NCBI GenBank assembly: GCA_017394885.1
Contig: JAFPWO010000015.1
Location: 1 to 64,000 of the forward strand
DNA: 64,000 nucleotides
Direction: 5' to 3'
From: Lachnospiraceae bacterium
GTDB taxonomy: Bacteria; Bacillota; Clostridia; Lachnospirales; Lachnospiraceae
Both the position numbers and the translations under genes were made by a program. Numbering within the stretch: position 1 is the first letter of the stretch; each line of letters begins with the position of its first letter. The notes beneath the pieces were generated by a model that saw only the letters and a program-made list of their open reading frames with translations, ran no database searches and was not told the DNA's origin. Positions 10,393 through 18,819 of the stretch are shown piece after piece.

Positions 10393-11479
10393 AAAGCTTC
10401 TCCTCCGCTATCTTTCCTTCCACTATCCTAAACTTTTTATCGACGCCCCGGGAGCGGCTCACAAATTCGTCCAGCCCCGTGCAGGTGATCAGCGTCTGCG
10501 TCTTATCCAGACCGGCCAGGAGCCTTTCCTGCCTTCCGGCGTCCAATTCCGAGAGCACGTCGTCCAGAAGAAGGACGGGTGTATCGTGAATTTTTTTCTT
10601 TACCAGTTCGATCTCGGCCAGCTTCAGGGAAAGGGCCGTCGTCCGCTGCTGTCCCTGCGAGCCGAAGCGCTTCACATCCTTCCCGTTGATATAAAATTCC
10701 AGTTCGTCCCGGTGGGGACCGATGGACGTGCTGCCGAAATGAATATCCTGATCCCTGCCCAGAAACAGCTGCTCCGCCATCCGGCCGGGATCGGCGCCCG
10801 GCGCGTAGCGCAGCGCCAGGTCTTCTTTATTTTCTGTCAGCTCCCGGTGGATCGGCCGGATGATCTCACCCAGTTCCCGGATGAAGGCGGCCCGGTCCTC
10901 CAAAATCGGTTCGCCGTATTCGCTGAGCTTCTCATCCCAGACGTCCAGCAGGGCCGCGCGCTCTTTTCTGTCTTTCGGATCCTTGAGCAGGGCGTTCCGC
11001 TGCTCCAGTGCCTTGTTGTAGAGGACCAGGCGGAGGGTATAGAGCGCGTCCAGCTGGCAAAGCTCGATATTCAGGAATCTCCTTCTTTCCTGCGGGCTGT
11101 TTTTGATGATGCGAAGATCTTCGGGGGAAAAGAAGATCACATTCAGCCGCCCCAGCAGCTCCGATATCTTCTGCAGCGGCACCCCGTCGATTGCCACGCC
11201 CCGGGACTTGTTTTTTCTGAGGTGCAGATCGATCCGGGAAGGGACCCCGCCCCGCTCCAGCACCAGCCGGATATGGGCTTCTTCCTCGTCAAAACGGATC
11301 AGTTCCCTCTCCCGGCTGCCCCGGTGCGAGGATCCCGTGGCACATTCAAAGACCGCCTCCAGCAGATTTGTCTTCCCCTGGGCATTATCACCGTAGATCA
11401 GATTGGTACCGGGAGCAAACTCAGCCAGAAGGGAGTCGTAGTTCCGATAGTTTTTCAGCTCGATCGATTTGACAATCAT
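10385..11479 (-). CDS. recF: DNA replication/repair protein RecF
   Basis: The 364-residue SMC-like ATPase loads RecA at gaps and stalled forks together with RecO and RecR. Walker A is [15 protein letters not shown] (about residue 30). The signature is [17 protein letters not shown] and the Walker [12 protein letters not shown]. Length matches the family. The ATG at 11479 overlaps the yaaA stop by 4 bases, and its own end overlaps the gyrB start, so it sits in a tightly coupled yaaA-recF-gyrB operon. Confidence 0.96.
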   Translation of the reverse strand: MIVKSIELKNYRNYDSLLAEFAPGTNLIYGDNAQGKTNLLEAVFECATGSSHRGSRERELIRFDEEEAHIRLVLERGGVPSRIDLHLRKNKSRGVAIDGVPLQKISELLGRLNVIFFSPEDLRIIKNSPQERRRFLNIELCQLDALYTLRLVLYNKALEQRNALLKDPKDRKERAALLDVWDEKLSEYGEPILEDRAAFIRELGEIIRPIHRELTENKEDLALRYAPGADPGRMAEQLFLGRDQDIHFGSTSIGPHRDELEFYINGKDVKRFGSQGQQRTTALSLKLAEIELVKKKIHDTPVLLLDDVLSELDAGRQERLLAGLDKTQTLITCTGLDEFVSRSRGVDKKFRIVEGKIAEEKLYE

Positions 11480-11688
11480 ACTATCGCAACGATTTCTCCC
11501 CGGTATTCTATTTCATCGCCGGGAACGCACTTGCGTCCTCTGCGAAGATCCGTTTCTCCGTTGACCTTGACCAGTCCGCTCTGTACCGCTTCCTTGGCTT
11601 CGGCCCCGTTTTCCACCAGCCCGGCCAGCTTCAGAGCCTGGCCGAGTTTGATACATTCATCTTTAATATGGATCTGCATTGTTCTCAC
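11476..11688 (-). CDS. yaaA: S4-domain RNA-binding protein YaaA
   Basis: This 70-residue protein is essentially one S4 domain: IKLGQALKLAGLVENGAEAK, then VKVNGETDLRRGRKCVPGD. Such proteins are found between dnaN and recF in most Firmicutes and are thought to bind structured RNA, perhaps in ribosome assembly; the exact role is not established. The start is GTG at 11688, overlapping the dnaN stop as GTGA. An in-frame ATG at 11679 is an alternative. Confidence 0.9.
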   Translation of the reverse strand: MRTMQIHIKDECIKLGQALKLAGLVENGAEAKEAVQSGLVKVNGETDLRRGRKCVPGDEIEYRGEIVAIV

Positions 11689-12791
11689 CGTACGAAATTG
11701 ACCGGCAGGATCAAATAAATGTAGGTTCCTTCTTCATCCTTGATAAAGCCCGGCGCCCGAGAATTGGTCAGATACAAATTGATCTTCTCGTCATTCACGG
11801 CCCGCAGCGCATCGATAAGGAACCGCGGGTTAAAGCCGATCATCAGGTCTTTTCCTTCTTTTTCCGCCTCGATTTCTTCCTTCATGGAACCGATCACGGA
11901 ATTCATGGTCAGTACCGCGCCTCCGTCCTTAATATCCAGAATGAGCGGCTTTTTATCGCTTTCCCGCACCAGCAGCACCGAGCGCTCAATGCAGTCCAGC
12001 AGCTCGCGGCGGTTGAAGACCAGCTTCGTCTCGTGATTGTCCGTGATCATCTGATTGATGCGGAAGTATTCGCCTTCGATCAGCCGGGACATGACCACCG
12101 TCTCGCCGAAAGTAAAGAGAATGTGGTTGCGGCCCAGATAGATCTCCACATTTTTACTCATATCGCCGCTTAAGATCCGGCTGATATCGTTTAAGGTCTT
12201 CCCGGGCACGATCACCGACTTGCTTTCGTAAAAATCATTCAGTACGCTGTAGCGGATCGCGATCCGGTGGCCGTCCAGCGCCGCGACGCGCAGCATGTTG
12301 TTATTGATTTCAAACAGCTCACCGGTCATCATCTTATTATTTTCATTGGCCGCGATGGAGAATATCGTCTGATCGATGATTTCCTTTAAAGTAAGCTCCG
12401 AAATCACGACCGGCGTTCCCTTTTCCATATCCGGAAGACCGATGAAATCTTCTCCGTTCTTTCCGGCAATGACGAATTTAGCCTTTCCGGAGACGATCTC
12501 CACCTGGTTCGCGCTGTCCACCTTCAGATGGATCTCTTCTTCCGGAAGTTTCCGGACGATCTCCGAAAACAGCTTGGCGTCGACCGCGATCCTGCCTTCT
12601 TCCAGAATGGTCCCGCCGGTCTCCGTGCGGATCGCCATCTCCATATCGTTGGCCGTCAGCGTGACCGTTCCGTTTTTCGCTTCGAGCAAAAAGCATTCCA
12701 GGATCGGCAGCGAGGTACGGGTCGGTACGGCCTTTACGGTAATTCCCAGGGCCTGTACGAGTTTGCTCTTGTTAAAGAAAAGATTCAGCAT
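11685..12791 (-). CDS. dnaN: DNA polymerase III beta subunit (sliding clamp)
   Basis: The 368-residue protein is built of three clamp folds; two copies form the ring that tethers DNA polymerase III. Recognisable parts are the N-terminal KSKLVQALGITVKAVPTRTSLPIL, the GKTLNDISRIL region and the C-terminal LPVNFVR end, which forms part of the partner-binding pocket. Length is typical. ATG at 12791 follows AAAGGAG. It ends in a 4-base overlap with yaaA and is separated from dnaA by 222 bases. Confidence 0.97.
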   Translation of the reverse strand: MLNLFFNKSKLVQALGITVKAVPTRTSLPILECFLLEAKNGTVTLTANDMEMAIRTETGGTILEEGRIAVDAKLFSEIVRKLPEEEIHLKVDSANQVEIVSGKAKFVIAGKNGEDFIGLPDMEKGTPVVISELTLKEIIDQTIFSIAANENNKMMTGELFEINNNMLRVAALDGHRIAIRYSVLNDFYESKSVIVPGKTLNDISRILSGDMSKNVEIYLGRNHILFTFGETVVMSRLIEGEYFRINQMITDNHETKLVFNRRELLDCIERSVLLVRESDKKPLILDIKDGGAVLTMNSVIGSMKEEIEAEKEGKDLMIGFNPRFLIDALRAVNDEKINLYLTNSRAPGFIKDEEGTYIYLILPVNFVR

Positions 12792-13013
12792 AGGAACTCC
12801 TTTTTGTAATATTCTCAGTAATAGTATTTATAGGGTCGGTGAATATGTGAAAAAGCGGGAAATATGGGATATTTTCAGGGCTTTTTCATTGGAACAACCG
12901 GGTGGGGGAGGCGTGGAGCGGTCTGGTATAAGTCCTTTTTTTCCACCGGCGCGCCGGACCGGGCTTTTCCTTTCAAAAATTTTCACAGGATTTCCTGTGG
13001 AAAGTGTGTACAG
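12792..13013. other. dnaA-dnaN intergenic region
   Basis: This spacer is AT-rich next to dnaN (12795-12895) and contains a short G-run and an inverted repeat around TTTCACAGGATTTCCTGTGGAAA. In B. subtilis the equivalent spacer holds the DNA unwinding element. I find no 8/9 or better match to TTATCCACA here, so its part in initiation is uncertain. Confidence 0.4.
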
Positions 13014-14348
13014 CTACGGCTTGATTTTTTTCTTTAAGATCTCGATCGCGCTGCGCAGGTTTTCATCCTCTTCCAGCTGCTCTTCGATTTTCTTTTTTCC
13101 GTACAGGACGGTCGTATGGTCGCGGCCGCCGAGGAACTGCCCGATCTTTTTCAAGGGGGTCTCGGTCAGATCCTTGGCCAGATACATCGCGATCTGGCGC
13201 GGATAGACGAATTCCGCATCCTTTTTCTTTGAAATAATGTCAGCCGTGCTGATGCCGAAGTGATCGGAAACGACTTCCAGAATGTAAGGAAGCGTGACTT
13301 CCCGCGGCGCGTCGGGGGAAATGATATCGCGCAGCGCTTCTTCCGCCAGCTCCAGCGTGATCGGCCGGTTATTGATGCGGGAATAGGCCACGATCTTCGT
13401 TAAGGCCCCTTCCAGCTCCCGGATATTGGATTTCACGTTGGAGGCGATGTATTTGATCACTTCGTTATCGATATTGTAGCCGGCCATCTCCTCTTTCTTG
13501 CGGAGGATCGCCGTGCGGGTTTCGTAATCGGGAAGCTGGATGTCCACGATCAGGCCCTGCTCGAAACGGGACCGCAGCCGGTCCTCGAGATCGTCGATCT
13601 CCTTCGGGATCCGGTCGCTGGTGATGACGATCTGCTTGTTGTCGTCGTACAGCGCGTTGAAGGTATGGAACATCTCGGTCTGGGTGCCGGGCTTGTCGGA
13701 AATAAACTGGATATCGTCGATCAGCAGGACGTCCACATAGCGGTACTTGTTCCGGAATTCCGTCATGGTGATGTTGTTGTAGTTCCGGATGGCGTCCACG
13801 TAATCGTTCATGAATTTCTCGCAGGTGACGTACAGGACCTTCGCCGAGGGATTTTCCTTGAGAATAAAGTGGGCGATGGACTGGATCAGATGCGTTTTTC
13901 CGAGGCCCACGCCGCCGTAAATATACAGCGGATTGTAGATGCAGGGCGTTTCGGCCACGGCAAGGGCCGCCGCGTGCGCGACGTTGTTGTTGAGGCCGAC
14001 CACAAAGGAATCAAAGGTATAGCTGGCGTTCAGATTGGCCACGCTGTAGTTGCTGACGGAATACGGCGCGGGTGCGGCCGGCAGCTCTTCACGGGTGTTC
14101 ACATAGCGAAGCTTGCAGGAGATCCCGGTCATATCCTTGATCACGAATTCCAGAAAGAAGGAATACCGCTTGTCGATGTAATCGAAGTAGTTTTTATCGC
14201 CGGGAAAGAGGACGGTAAGCACGCCTTTTTCCAGGGAAAGCGGGACCAGAGGCTTGAGCCAGGTCTGGAAACTGACGTCCGTCAGCTCCCGGTCGTCCCG
14301 GACCCGTTCCAGTATCATCTGCCAGTTGTCTTCAATCGTTTTAAACAT
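13014..14348 (-). CDS. dnaA: Chromosomal replication initiator DnaA
   Basis: The 444-residue initiator binds DnaA boxes and opens the origin. Domain I is residues 1-90, followed by a short linker. Domain III is AAA+ with Walker A GGVGLGKTHL, Walker B VLLIDDIQF and sensor regions. Domain IV contains the helix-turn-helix and the DnaA signature RQIAMYLAKDLT ... GGRDHTTVLYGKKKIE. I chose ATG 14348 (MFKTIEDNW), which has TGAGG five to six bases upstream; the longer reading would use a TTG at 14384. The length then agrees with B. subtilis DnaA. The gene points away from oriC. Confidence 0.97.
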   Translation of the reverse strand: MFKTIEDNWQMILERVRDDRELTDVSFQTWLKPLVPLSLEKGVLTVLFPGDKNYFDYIDKRYSFFLEFVIKDMTGISCKLRYVNTREELPAAPAPYSVSNYSVANLNASYTFDSFVVGLNNNVAHAAALAVAETPCIYNPLYIYGGVGLGKTHLIQSIAHFILKENPSAKVLYVTCEKFMNDYVDAIRNYNNITMTEFRNKYRYVDVLLIDDIQFISDKPGTQTEMFHTFNALYDDNKQIVITSDRIPKEIDDLEDRLRSRFEQGLIVDIQLPDYETRTAILRKKEEMAGYNIDNEVIKYIASNVKSNIRELEGALTKIVAYSRINNRPITLELAEEALRDIISPDAPREVTLPYILEVVSDHFGISTADIISKKKDAEFVYPRQIAMYLAKDLTETPLKKIGQFLGGRDHTTVLYGKKKIEEQLEEDENLRSAIEILKKKIKP

Positions 14349-14775
14349 AAAAACCTCATTCGGACGGAGTGCATAATCCGACAATTTTACGACTCTATTC
14401 TACTAAAAAAAGGGCCAATTTTCAACAAAAAAAGCAAAAAAATCAATAATAAAAAGCCGAAAAAGGGAAGATTTGTTCAAAAATTTACCTTAAAAGGGCA
14501 GATTCACCGGGATATCCGCACTTATCCACCGGAAAAGGGACTTTTATCCTTGATAAAAACGCTGAAAACATCGTATTTTTGGTTCTTTATTCACCGTATT
14601 CACAAAACAGAGTGAAGTAAAGCGGTGAACATAAAAGTTATCCACAAATTATACACACGAAATCACAAAAAAGTGGATAATGACTTTTTCTCTTACTAAA
14701 ATAAAAAAGCTTGACGAAAAGTCTTTCTTTCTCTATAATAATCCGTGCGTTTCTATCAAAAAGGAGGTAAATGCC
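14349..14775. other. Probable replication origin (oriC), dnaA-rpmH intergenic region
   Basis: There is no gene in these 427 bases. The dnaA-distal part holds a DnaA-box cluster: TTATCCACA at 14638-14646 (perfect), TTATACACA at 14649-14657, TTATCCACT on the minus strand at 14680-14672, TTATCCACC at 14522-14530 and TTATTCACC at 14587-14595. Next to dnaA, bases 14395-14470 are extremely A-rich and could unwind. All genes on either side are transcribed away from this point. The location between dnaA and rpmH is the usual Firmicutes origin position. Confidence 0.85.
14711..14739 (+). promoter_or_regulatory. Sigma-A promoter of the rpmH operon
   Basis: TTGACG (14711-14716) and TATAAT (14734-14739) are separated by exactly 17 bases and lie 36 bases upstream of the rpmH start codon, with AAGGAGG in between. 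Confidence 0.85.
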
Positions 14776-14910
14776 ATGAAGACTACGCTTCATCCGAAAA
14801 GAGTGTCCGATAAGCGCGTTCACGGTTTTCGTGCCCGCATGAAGACGACGAACGGCAGAAAGGTCTTATCTGCCCGCAGAGCGAAAGGCAGAAAGCAGAT
14901 CGCATTTTAG
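14776..14910 (+). CDS. rpmH: 50S ribosomal protein L34
   Basis: The 44-residue, very basic protein is bL34 of the large ribosomal subunit. The conserved core [20 protein letters not shown] and the terminal AKGRKQ are plain. ATG at 14776 follows AAGGAGG (14761-14767); an upstream in-frame reading would be far too long. It is the first gene of the operon with rnpA and yidD, driven by the strong promoter at 14711. The second residue block ([11 protein letters not shown]) departs somewhat from the usual QPxxRKRKK but keeps the charge. Confidence 0.97.
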   Translation: MKTTLHPKRVSDKRVHGFRARMKTTNGRKVLSARRAKGRKQIAF

Positions 14911-14948
14911 ACCGCTGTAAGTGGTCTATTTTTTACGGAAAGAGACCT

Positions 14949-15299
14949 ATGCGGGAATGGAACAGTCTTAAAAAGTCAGAGGATTTTCTGAAGGTCTACC
15001 GGCAGGGCAGATCGTACGGAAACAAACTTCTCGTGTTGTACGTACTGGAAAACGGAGAATCCGAAACCGGGCGCCTCGGCGTTTCGGTCAGCAAGAAGGT
15101 CGGCAACAGTGTCGTCAGGCACCGTCTGCGCCGACTGATCAAGGAAAGCTTCCGCCTACATGAATCGGAATGGGCCAAAGCCGACGTCGTGGTCGTGGCC
15201 CGCAGGGAAGCCGTGGGAAAGAGTTATGCGGAGATCGAGCAGGCTCTTCTGCACGTCGGGAAGAAAACACGAATATGGCTGAAGGGAGAGATGGTATGA
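14949..15299 (+). CDS. rnpA: Ribonuclease P protein component
   Basis: The 116-residue basic protein pairs with RNase P RNA to mature tRNA 5' ends. It shows the family pattern: [21 protein letters not shown] at the N-terminus, [24 protein letters not shown] with the arginine-rich RNR-like motif, then VVVARREA. Length is typical. It lies 38 bases after rpmH and its stop overlaps the yidD start as ATGA, the standard rpmH-rnpA-yidD arrangement. Confidence 0.95.
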   Translation: MREWNSLKKSEDFLKVYRQGRSYGNKLLVLYVLENGESETGRLGVSVSKKVGNSVVRHRLRRLIKESFRLHESEWAKADVVVVARREAVGKSYAEIEQALLHVGKKTRIWLKGEMV

Positions 15300-15556
15300 A
15301 AAGAGTCCTGATCGCGCTGGTTCGGTTTTACCAGAAATACCTCTCCCCTCTCAAAAGAGGCGCAACCTGTAAATATCTCCCCACCTGTTCGGAGTATGCG
15401 GCCGAGGCGCTCGAACGCTACGGCGCGCTGACAGGGAGTTATCTGGCGATCCGCCGCATTTTGCGCTGCAATCCATTCTCGGACGGAGGCGTCGATCCCG
15501 TCCCCGTATCACTGCCGAGAAGGAACATGGCAAGACAGGATAAGCTCTCCCGTTAA
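15296..15556 (+). CDS. yidD: Membrane protein insertion efficiency factor YidD
   Basis: The 86-residue protein has the DUF37/YidD signature: [28 protein letters not shown] with the conserved cysteines, RILRCNPF and GGVDPVP. It is a small peripheral membrane protein that assists YidC-dependent insertion. I place the start at ATG 15296, which overlaps the rnpA stop by 4 bases; the open frame extends upstream inside rnpA but has no reason to be used. yidC follows 53 bases downstream. Confidence 0.93.
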   Translation: MKRVLIALVRFYQKYLSPLKRGATCKYLPTCSEYAAEALERYGALTGSYLAIRRILRCNPFSDGGVDPVPVSLPRRNMARQDKLSR

Positions 15557-15609
15557 GGAGACGCCGCCCAGACGTATTTTAACGAAAAGCATCGGAGAAA
15601 GAAGAAAGA

Positions 15610-16686
15610 ATGCAGACATTTTTATTGCTTGCTTCCACAGCGACAGATACGACCCGGACTTTTTTCTATGAAAACTGGCCGATCATCAAACAGCTGATCT
15701 GGCTGTTCGGTAAGTGCATGAGCGGAATCATGTGGGCGCTGGATCAGATCGGAATCGGAAGCATTTGCCTCAGTATCGTACTGTTTACGGTTCTCAGTAA
15801 ATTCGTTTTGCTGCCGCTGACCATCAAGCAGCAGAAGGCTACCCGGCTTCAGTCCGTCATCCAGCCGGAGATTCAGGCGATCCAGAAGAAATACGCCGGG
15901 AAGAGAGACAGCATCTCTCAGCAAAAAATGATGGCGGAGCAGCAGGCTGTCCAGGATAAGTACGGTGTGTCGATGTTTTCCGGCTGCCTGCCCACCCTGG
16001 TCCAGATGCCGATTCTCTTCGCCCTGTACCCGGTCGTGTACAACATGCCGAAATACGTGGATTATCTGACCTCGGCGAACCTGATCGAAAAATACCCGAA
16101 TATGTACACCTTCCTCGGGATCGATCTGACCGAAGCGCCCGGCTGGAAGCTTTCGCTCGCGATCCTGATCCCGATCCTGGTCGCGGTCAGCCAGTATTTA
16201 AGCACGAAGATCATGACGGCGACTCAGAAGACGCCGAACGGCAGCGAGAATCCCATGGCCAATTCCATGAAGACCATGAATCTGCTCATGCCGCTGATGC
16301 TGGGCTTCTTTGCCGTGAATTTCCCGGCTTTCCTGGGTATTTACTGGATCGTGCAGTCCGTGGTCACCACGCTGCAGATGCTGGTCATCAATAAACAGCT
16401 GGCCAAAGTCCCGATCGAGGATATCATTCAGGAAAACATTGAGAAGGCCAACAAGAAGCGGGCCAGAAAGGGACAGCCGCCCATCAACGACAAAGCCAAT
16501 ATTTCGACCCGGCATCTGGGCGTCAATACCCCTGCGAACGAGAATACGGCAGAAAAAGAAGCGGATAAGGCGGAGAAGCTTCGCAAAGCCAACGAATACT
16601 ATGCCAGCCGCTCGGCCAACCCCGGCTCTCTGGCGGCGAAAGCCAATATGGTTCGGGACTACAATGAACGCAACAATAAGAAATAA
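15610..16686 (+). CDS. yidC: Membrane protein insertase YidC/Oxa1
   Basis: The 358-residue integral membrane protein inserts and folds membrane proteins with or without SecYEG. It carries the YidC core: TVLSKFVLLPLTIKQQKATR in the first core helix, the cytoplasmic hairpin IQPEIQAIQKKYAGKRD, then FSGCLPTLVQMPILFALYPV, and later helices with MPLMLGFFAVNFPAFLGIYW. There is no lipoprotein-type Cys at the N-terminus, unlike SpoIIIJ of B. subtilis. The C-terminal tail is Lys/Glu-rich and about 100 residues long. It sits between yidD and jag as in most Firmicutes. Confidence 0.95.
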   Translation: MQTFLLLASTATDTTRTFFYENWPIIKQLIWLFGKCMSGIMWALDQIGIGSICLSIVLFTVLSKFVLLPLTIKQQKATRLQSVIQPEIQAIQKKYAGKRDSISQQKMMAEQQAVQDKYGVSMFSGCLPTLVQMPILFALYPVVYNMPKYVDYLTSANLIEKYPNMYTFLGIDLTEAPGWKLSLAILIPILVAVSQYLSTKIMTATQKTPNGSENPMANSMKTMNLLMPLMLGFFAVNFPAFLGIYWIVQSVVTTLQMLVINKQLAKVPIEDIIQENIEKANKKRARKGQPPINDKANISTRHLGVNTPANENTAEKEADKAEKLRKANEYYASRSANPGSLAAKANMVRDYNERNNKK

Positions 16687-16709
16687 TCGGACATCGAAAA
16701 AGGAATATT

Positions 16710-17381
16710 ATGAATTATCAGACTTTTACGGGAAAAACGGTGGATGACGCCATCAATAAGGCGATCATCGAATTAGGTGTGACCAGCAGCCAGCTGGATT
16801 TCATGGTAATCGAAAAAGGCTATGCCGGCATTCTGGGCATCGGCAGCAAGCCGGCTGTCATCGAAGCCCGGGCCAAGCAGACGATCGTGGATGCGGCCGA
16901 AGATTTCCTGAGCGACGTGTTCGAAAACATGAAGATGAATGTGTTCATGGTCTCGGAATACAATGAGGAAGAACATGTCCTGAATATCGACCTGCAGGGC
17001 GACGATATGGGGATCCTGATCGGCAAGCGGGGCCAGACGCTGGATTCGCTGCAGTATCTGACCAGCCTGGTCGTGAATAAGGAAAGCGAAGAATATATCC
17101 GCGTGAAGCTGGATATCGAAAACTACCGGGAGCGCCGCGAGGAGAGCCTGGAAAACCTGGCCCGCAGCTGCGCCGCGAAGGTCAAACGCAGCAAGAAGGC
17201 CATCAGCCTGGAGCCCATGAATCCGTATGAACGGCGGATCATCCATGCCTGCCTGCAGAGCGACCGCTATGTCGTGACCTCCAGCGAAGGGGAAGATCCG
17301 TACCGCCATGTCGTGATTTCCTTAAAACGATTTAAAGACAAGGGAAAGCAGAAGACAGCAAAAGCCGAAGACGAGGCATAA
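16710..17381 (+). CDS. jag: RNA-binding protein Jag/KhpB (Jag-N, KH, R3H)
   Basis: The 223-residue protein has three recognisable parts: a Jag-N domain (residues 1-55, TFTGKTVDDAINKAIIELGV), a type II KH domain around GILIGKRGQTLDSLQYL (about residues 85-150), and a C-terminal R3H-type segment with MNPYERRIIHACLQ. It binds RNA, forms a complex with KhpA and influences cell elongation and division in related bacteria. It follows yidC by 23 bases and is followed by a terminator. Confidence 0.93.
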   Translation: MNYQTFTGKTVDDAINKAIIELGVTSSQLDFMVIEKGYAGILGIGSKPAVIEARAKQTIVDAAEDFLSDVFENMKMNVFMVSEYNEEEHVLNIDLQGDDMGILIGKRGQTLDSLQYLTSLVVNKESEEYIRVKLDIENYRERREESLENLARSCAAKVKRSKKAISLEPMNPYERRIIHACLQSDRYVVTSSEGEDPYRHVVISLKRFKDKGKQKTAKAEDEA

Positions 17382-17386
17382 AGAAC

Positions 17387-17418
17387 AAAAAGGTCTTGCC
17401 GAAAGGCAGGGCCTTTTT
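17387..17418 (+). terminator. Intrinsic terminator after jag
   Basis: GGTCTTGCC (17392-17400) pairs with GGCAGGGCC (17405-17413) over a GAAA loop and is followed by five T. It separates the rpmH-jag operon from mnmE. Confidence 0.85.
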
Positions 17419-17450
17419 CCGTTAGCATGGATCAAAAGGACGGTGGGACC

Positions 17451-18818
17451 ATGGATTTTGATACGATCGCTGCCATTTCGACCGGCCTGACTCCCGGCGG
17501 GATCGGAATCGTCCGCGTAAGCGGAAAGGATGCGGTCGCCCTCTGTGCGCCGCTGGTAAAGCTCTCGTTTGGCCCGCTCGGCGAAGCGAAGCCGAATCAT
17601 CTGTACTACGGCCGGATCTTTGACGGGGAAAAGCAGCTGGACGAGGGCCTGATCGCAGTCTTAAAGGCGCCGCACAGCTATACGGCCGAGGATACGGTGG
17701 AGCTTCAGTGCCACGGCGGCCCATTTGTGCTGACGAAGATCCTGGAGCTGGTGTTAAAGGCCGGGGCGCGCCTGGCCGAGCCCGGAGAATTTACCAAGCG
17801 GGCCTTTTTGAACGGCCGGCTGGACCTTTCGGAAGCGGAAGCGGTCATGTCCCTGATCGAAGCCGGCAATGAATTCGCGCGGGATACCGCCGTGAAACAG
17901 CTTTCCGGCTCCGTTTCGGAGGAAATCGCGGCGCTTCGGGCCGTCATCCTGGAGGAAACGGCCTTTATCGAGGCGGCGCTGGACGATCCGGAGCACTACA
18001 GCTTGGACGGATACCCGCAGACGCTGCGGCCGAAGATCACAGCCCTGCTGGAGCGGATAAGCTCCCTGATCGGGAACGCGGACCGGGGACGGCAGCTGGC
18101 AGAAGGCGTCGTGACGACGATCCTGGGCCGGCCGAACGTCGGAAAATCCTCGCTGATGAACCGCCTTCTGGGAGAAGAACGCGTGATCGTGACGGCCACG
18201 CCCGGCACGACGCGGGATACGATCGAAGAAACGCTGCGGCTCGGCGCGCTGACGCTGCGGCTGGCCGATACGGCGGGCCTTCGGGAAGGCGCCGGGGAGA
18301 TCGAGCAGGTCGGGATCGAGCGGGCCTTAAAGCGCGCGGCGGACAGCGAGCTGATCCTCTACGTGCTGGACGGATCCCAGACGCTTTCGGAAGAAGACGC
18401 GGCTCTTCTCTCCCAGTTCCCGGAGAAAAAATCGCTGGTGCTGATCAATAAATCGGACCTTCCGGCGGTGCTGGACGCGGAGGATATCGCGCGGCGGTTC
18501 GAAAAGCCTGTGATCTGGGTCTCCGCGGCAAGCGGAGAAGGGATCCGGACGCTGGAAAAGAAGCTTGAGGAGATGTTCGCCTTAAGCGAGATCCGGGAAA
18601 GCCCGCTTGTGATCACGAATCTCAGACACAAGATATTGTTAAATGATGCTTATAAAGCACTAAATATAGTAGTTGATACGATCGACCAGGGCCTTCCGGA
18701 AGATTTTTATACCGTCGATCTCCTGGAAGCCTACCGCGCGCTGGGGCTGATCATCGGCGCGGAAGCGGACGACGATCTGGTGAATGAAATATTCAGCAAA
18801 TTCTGCATGGGGAAGTAA
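17451..18818 (+). CDS. mnmE: tRNA modification GTPase MnmE (TrmE)
   Basis: With MnmG this GTPase installs the 5-carboxymethylaminomethyl group on wobble U34. The 455-residue form starting at ATG 17451 ([12 protein letters not shown]) has AAAGGA ten bases upstream; the in-frame ATG at 17427 lacks a ribosome site. The N-terminal folate-binding domain includes [10 protein letters not shown]. The helical domain encloses a G domain with [30 protein letters not shown] and NKSD. The protein ends in FCMGK, the conserved C-terminal FC(I/M)GK motif. mnmG follows at once. Confidence 0.97.
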   Translation: MDFDTIAAISTGLTPGGIGIVRVSGKDAVALCAPLVKLSFGPLGEAKPNHLYYGRIFDGEKQLDEGLIAVLKAPHSYTAEDTVELQCHGGPFVLTKILELVLKAGARLAEPGEFTKRAFLNGRLDLSEAEAVMSLIEAGNEFARDTAVKQLSGSVSEEIAALRAVILEETAFIEAALDDPEHYSLDGYPQTLRPKITALLERISSLIGNADRGRQLAEGVVTTILGRPNVGKSSLMNRLLGEERVIVTATPGTTRDTIEETLRLGALTLRLADTAGLREGAGEIEQVGIERALKRAADSELILYVLDGSQTLSEEDAALLSQFPEKKSLVLINKSDLPAVLDAEDIARRFEKPVIWVSAASGEGIRTLEKKLEEMFALSEIRESPLVITNLRHKILLNDAYKALNIVVDTIDQGLPEDFYTVDLLEAYRALGLIIGAEADDDLVNEIFSKFCMGK

Positions 18819-18819
18819 G

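Noticed and set aside
10301..11701. A 466-codon plus-strand frame
   Set aside because: Antisense to recF and the gyrB start; it has no recognisable protein features.
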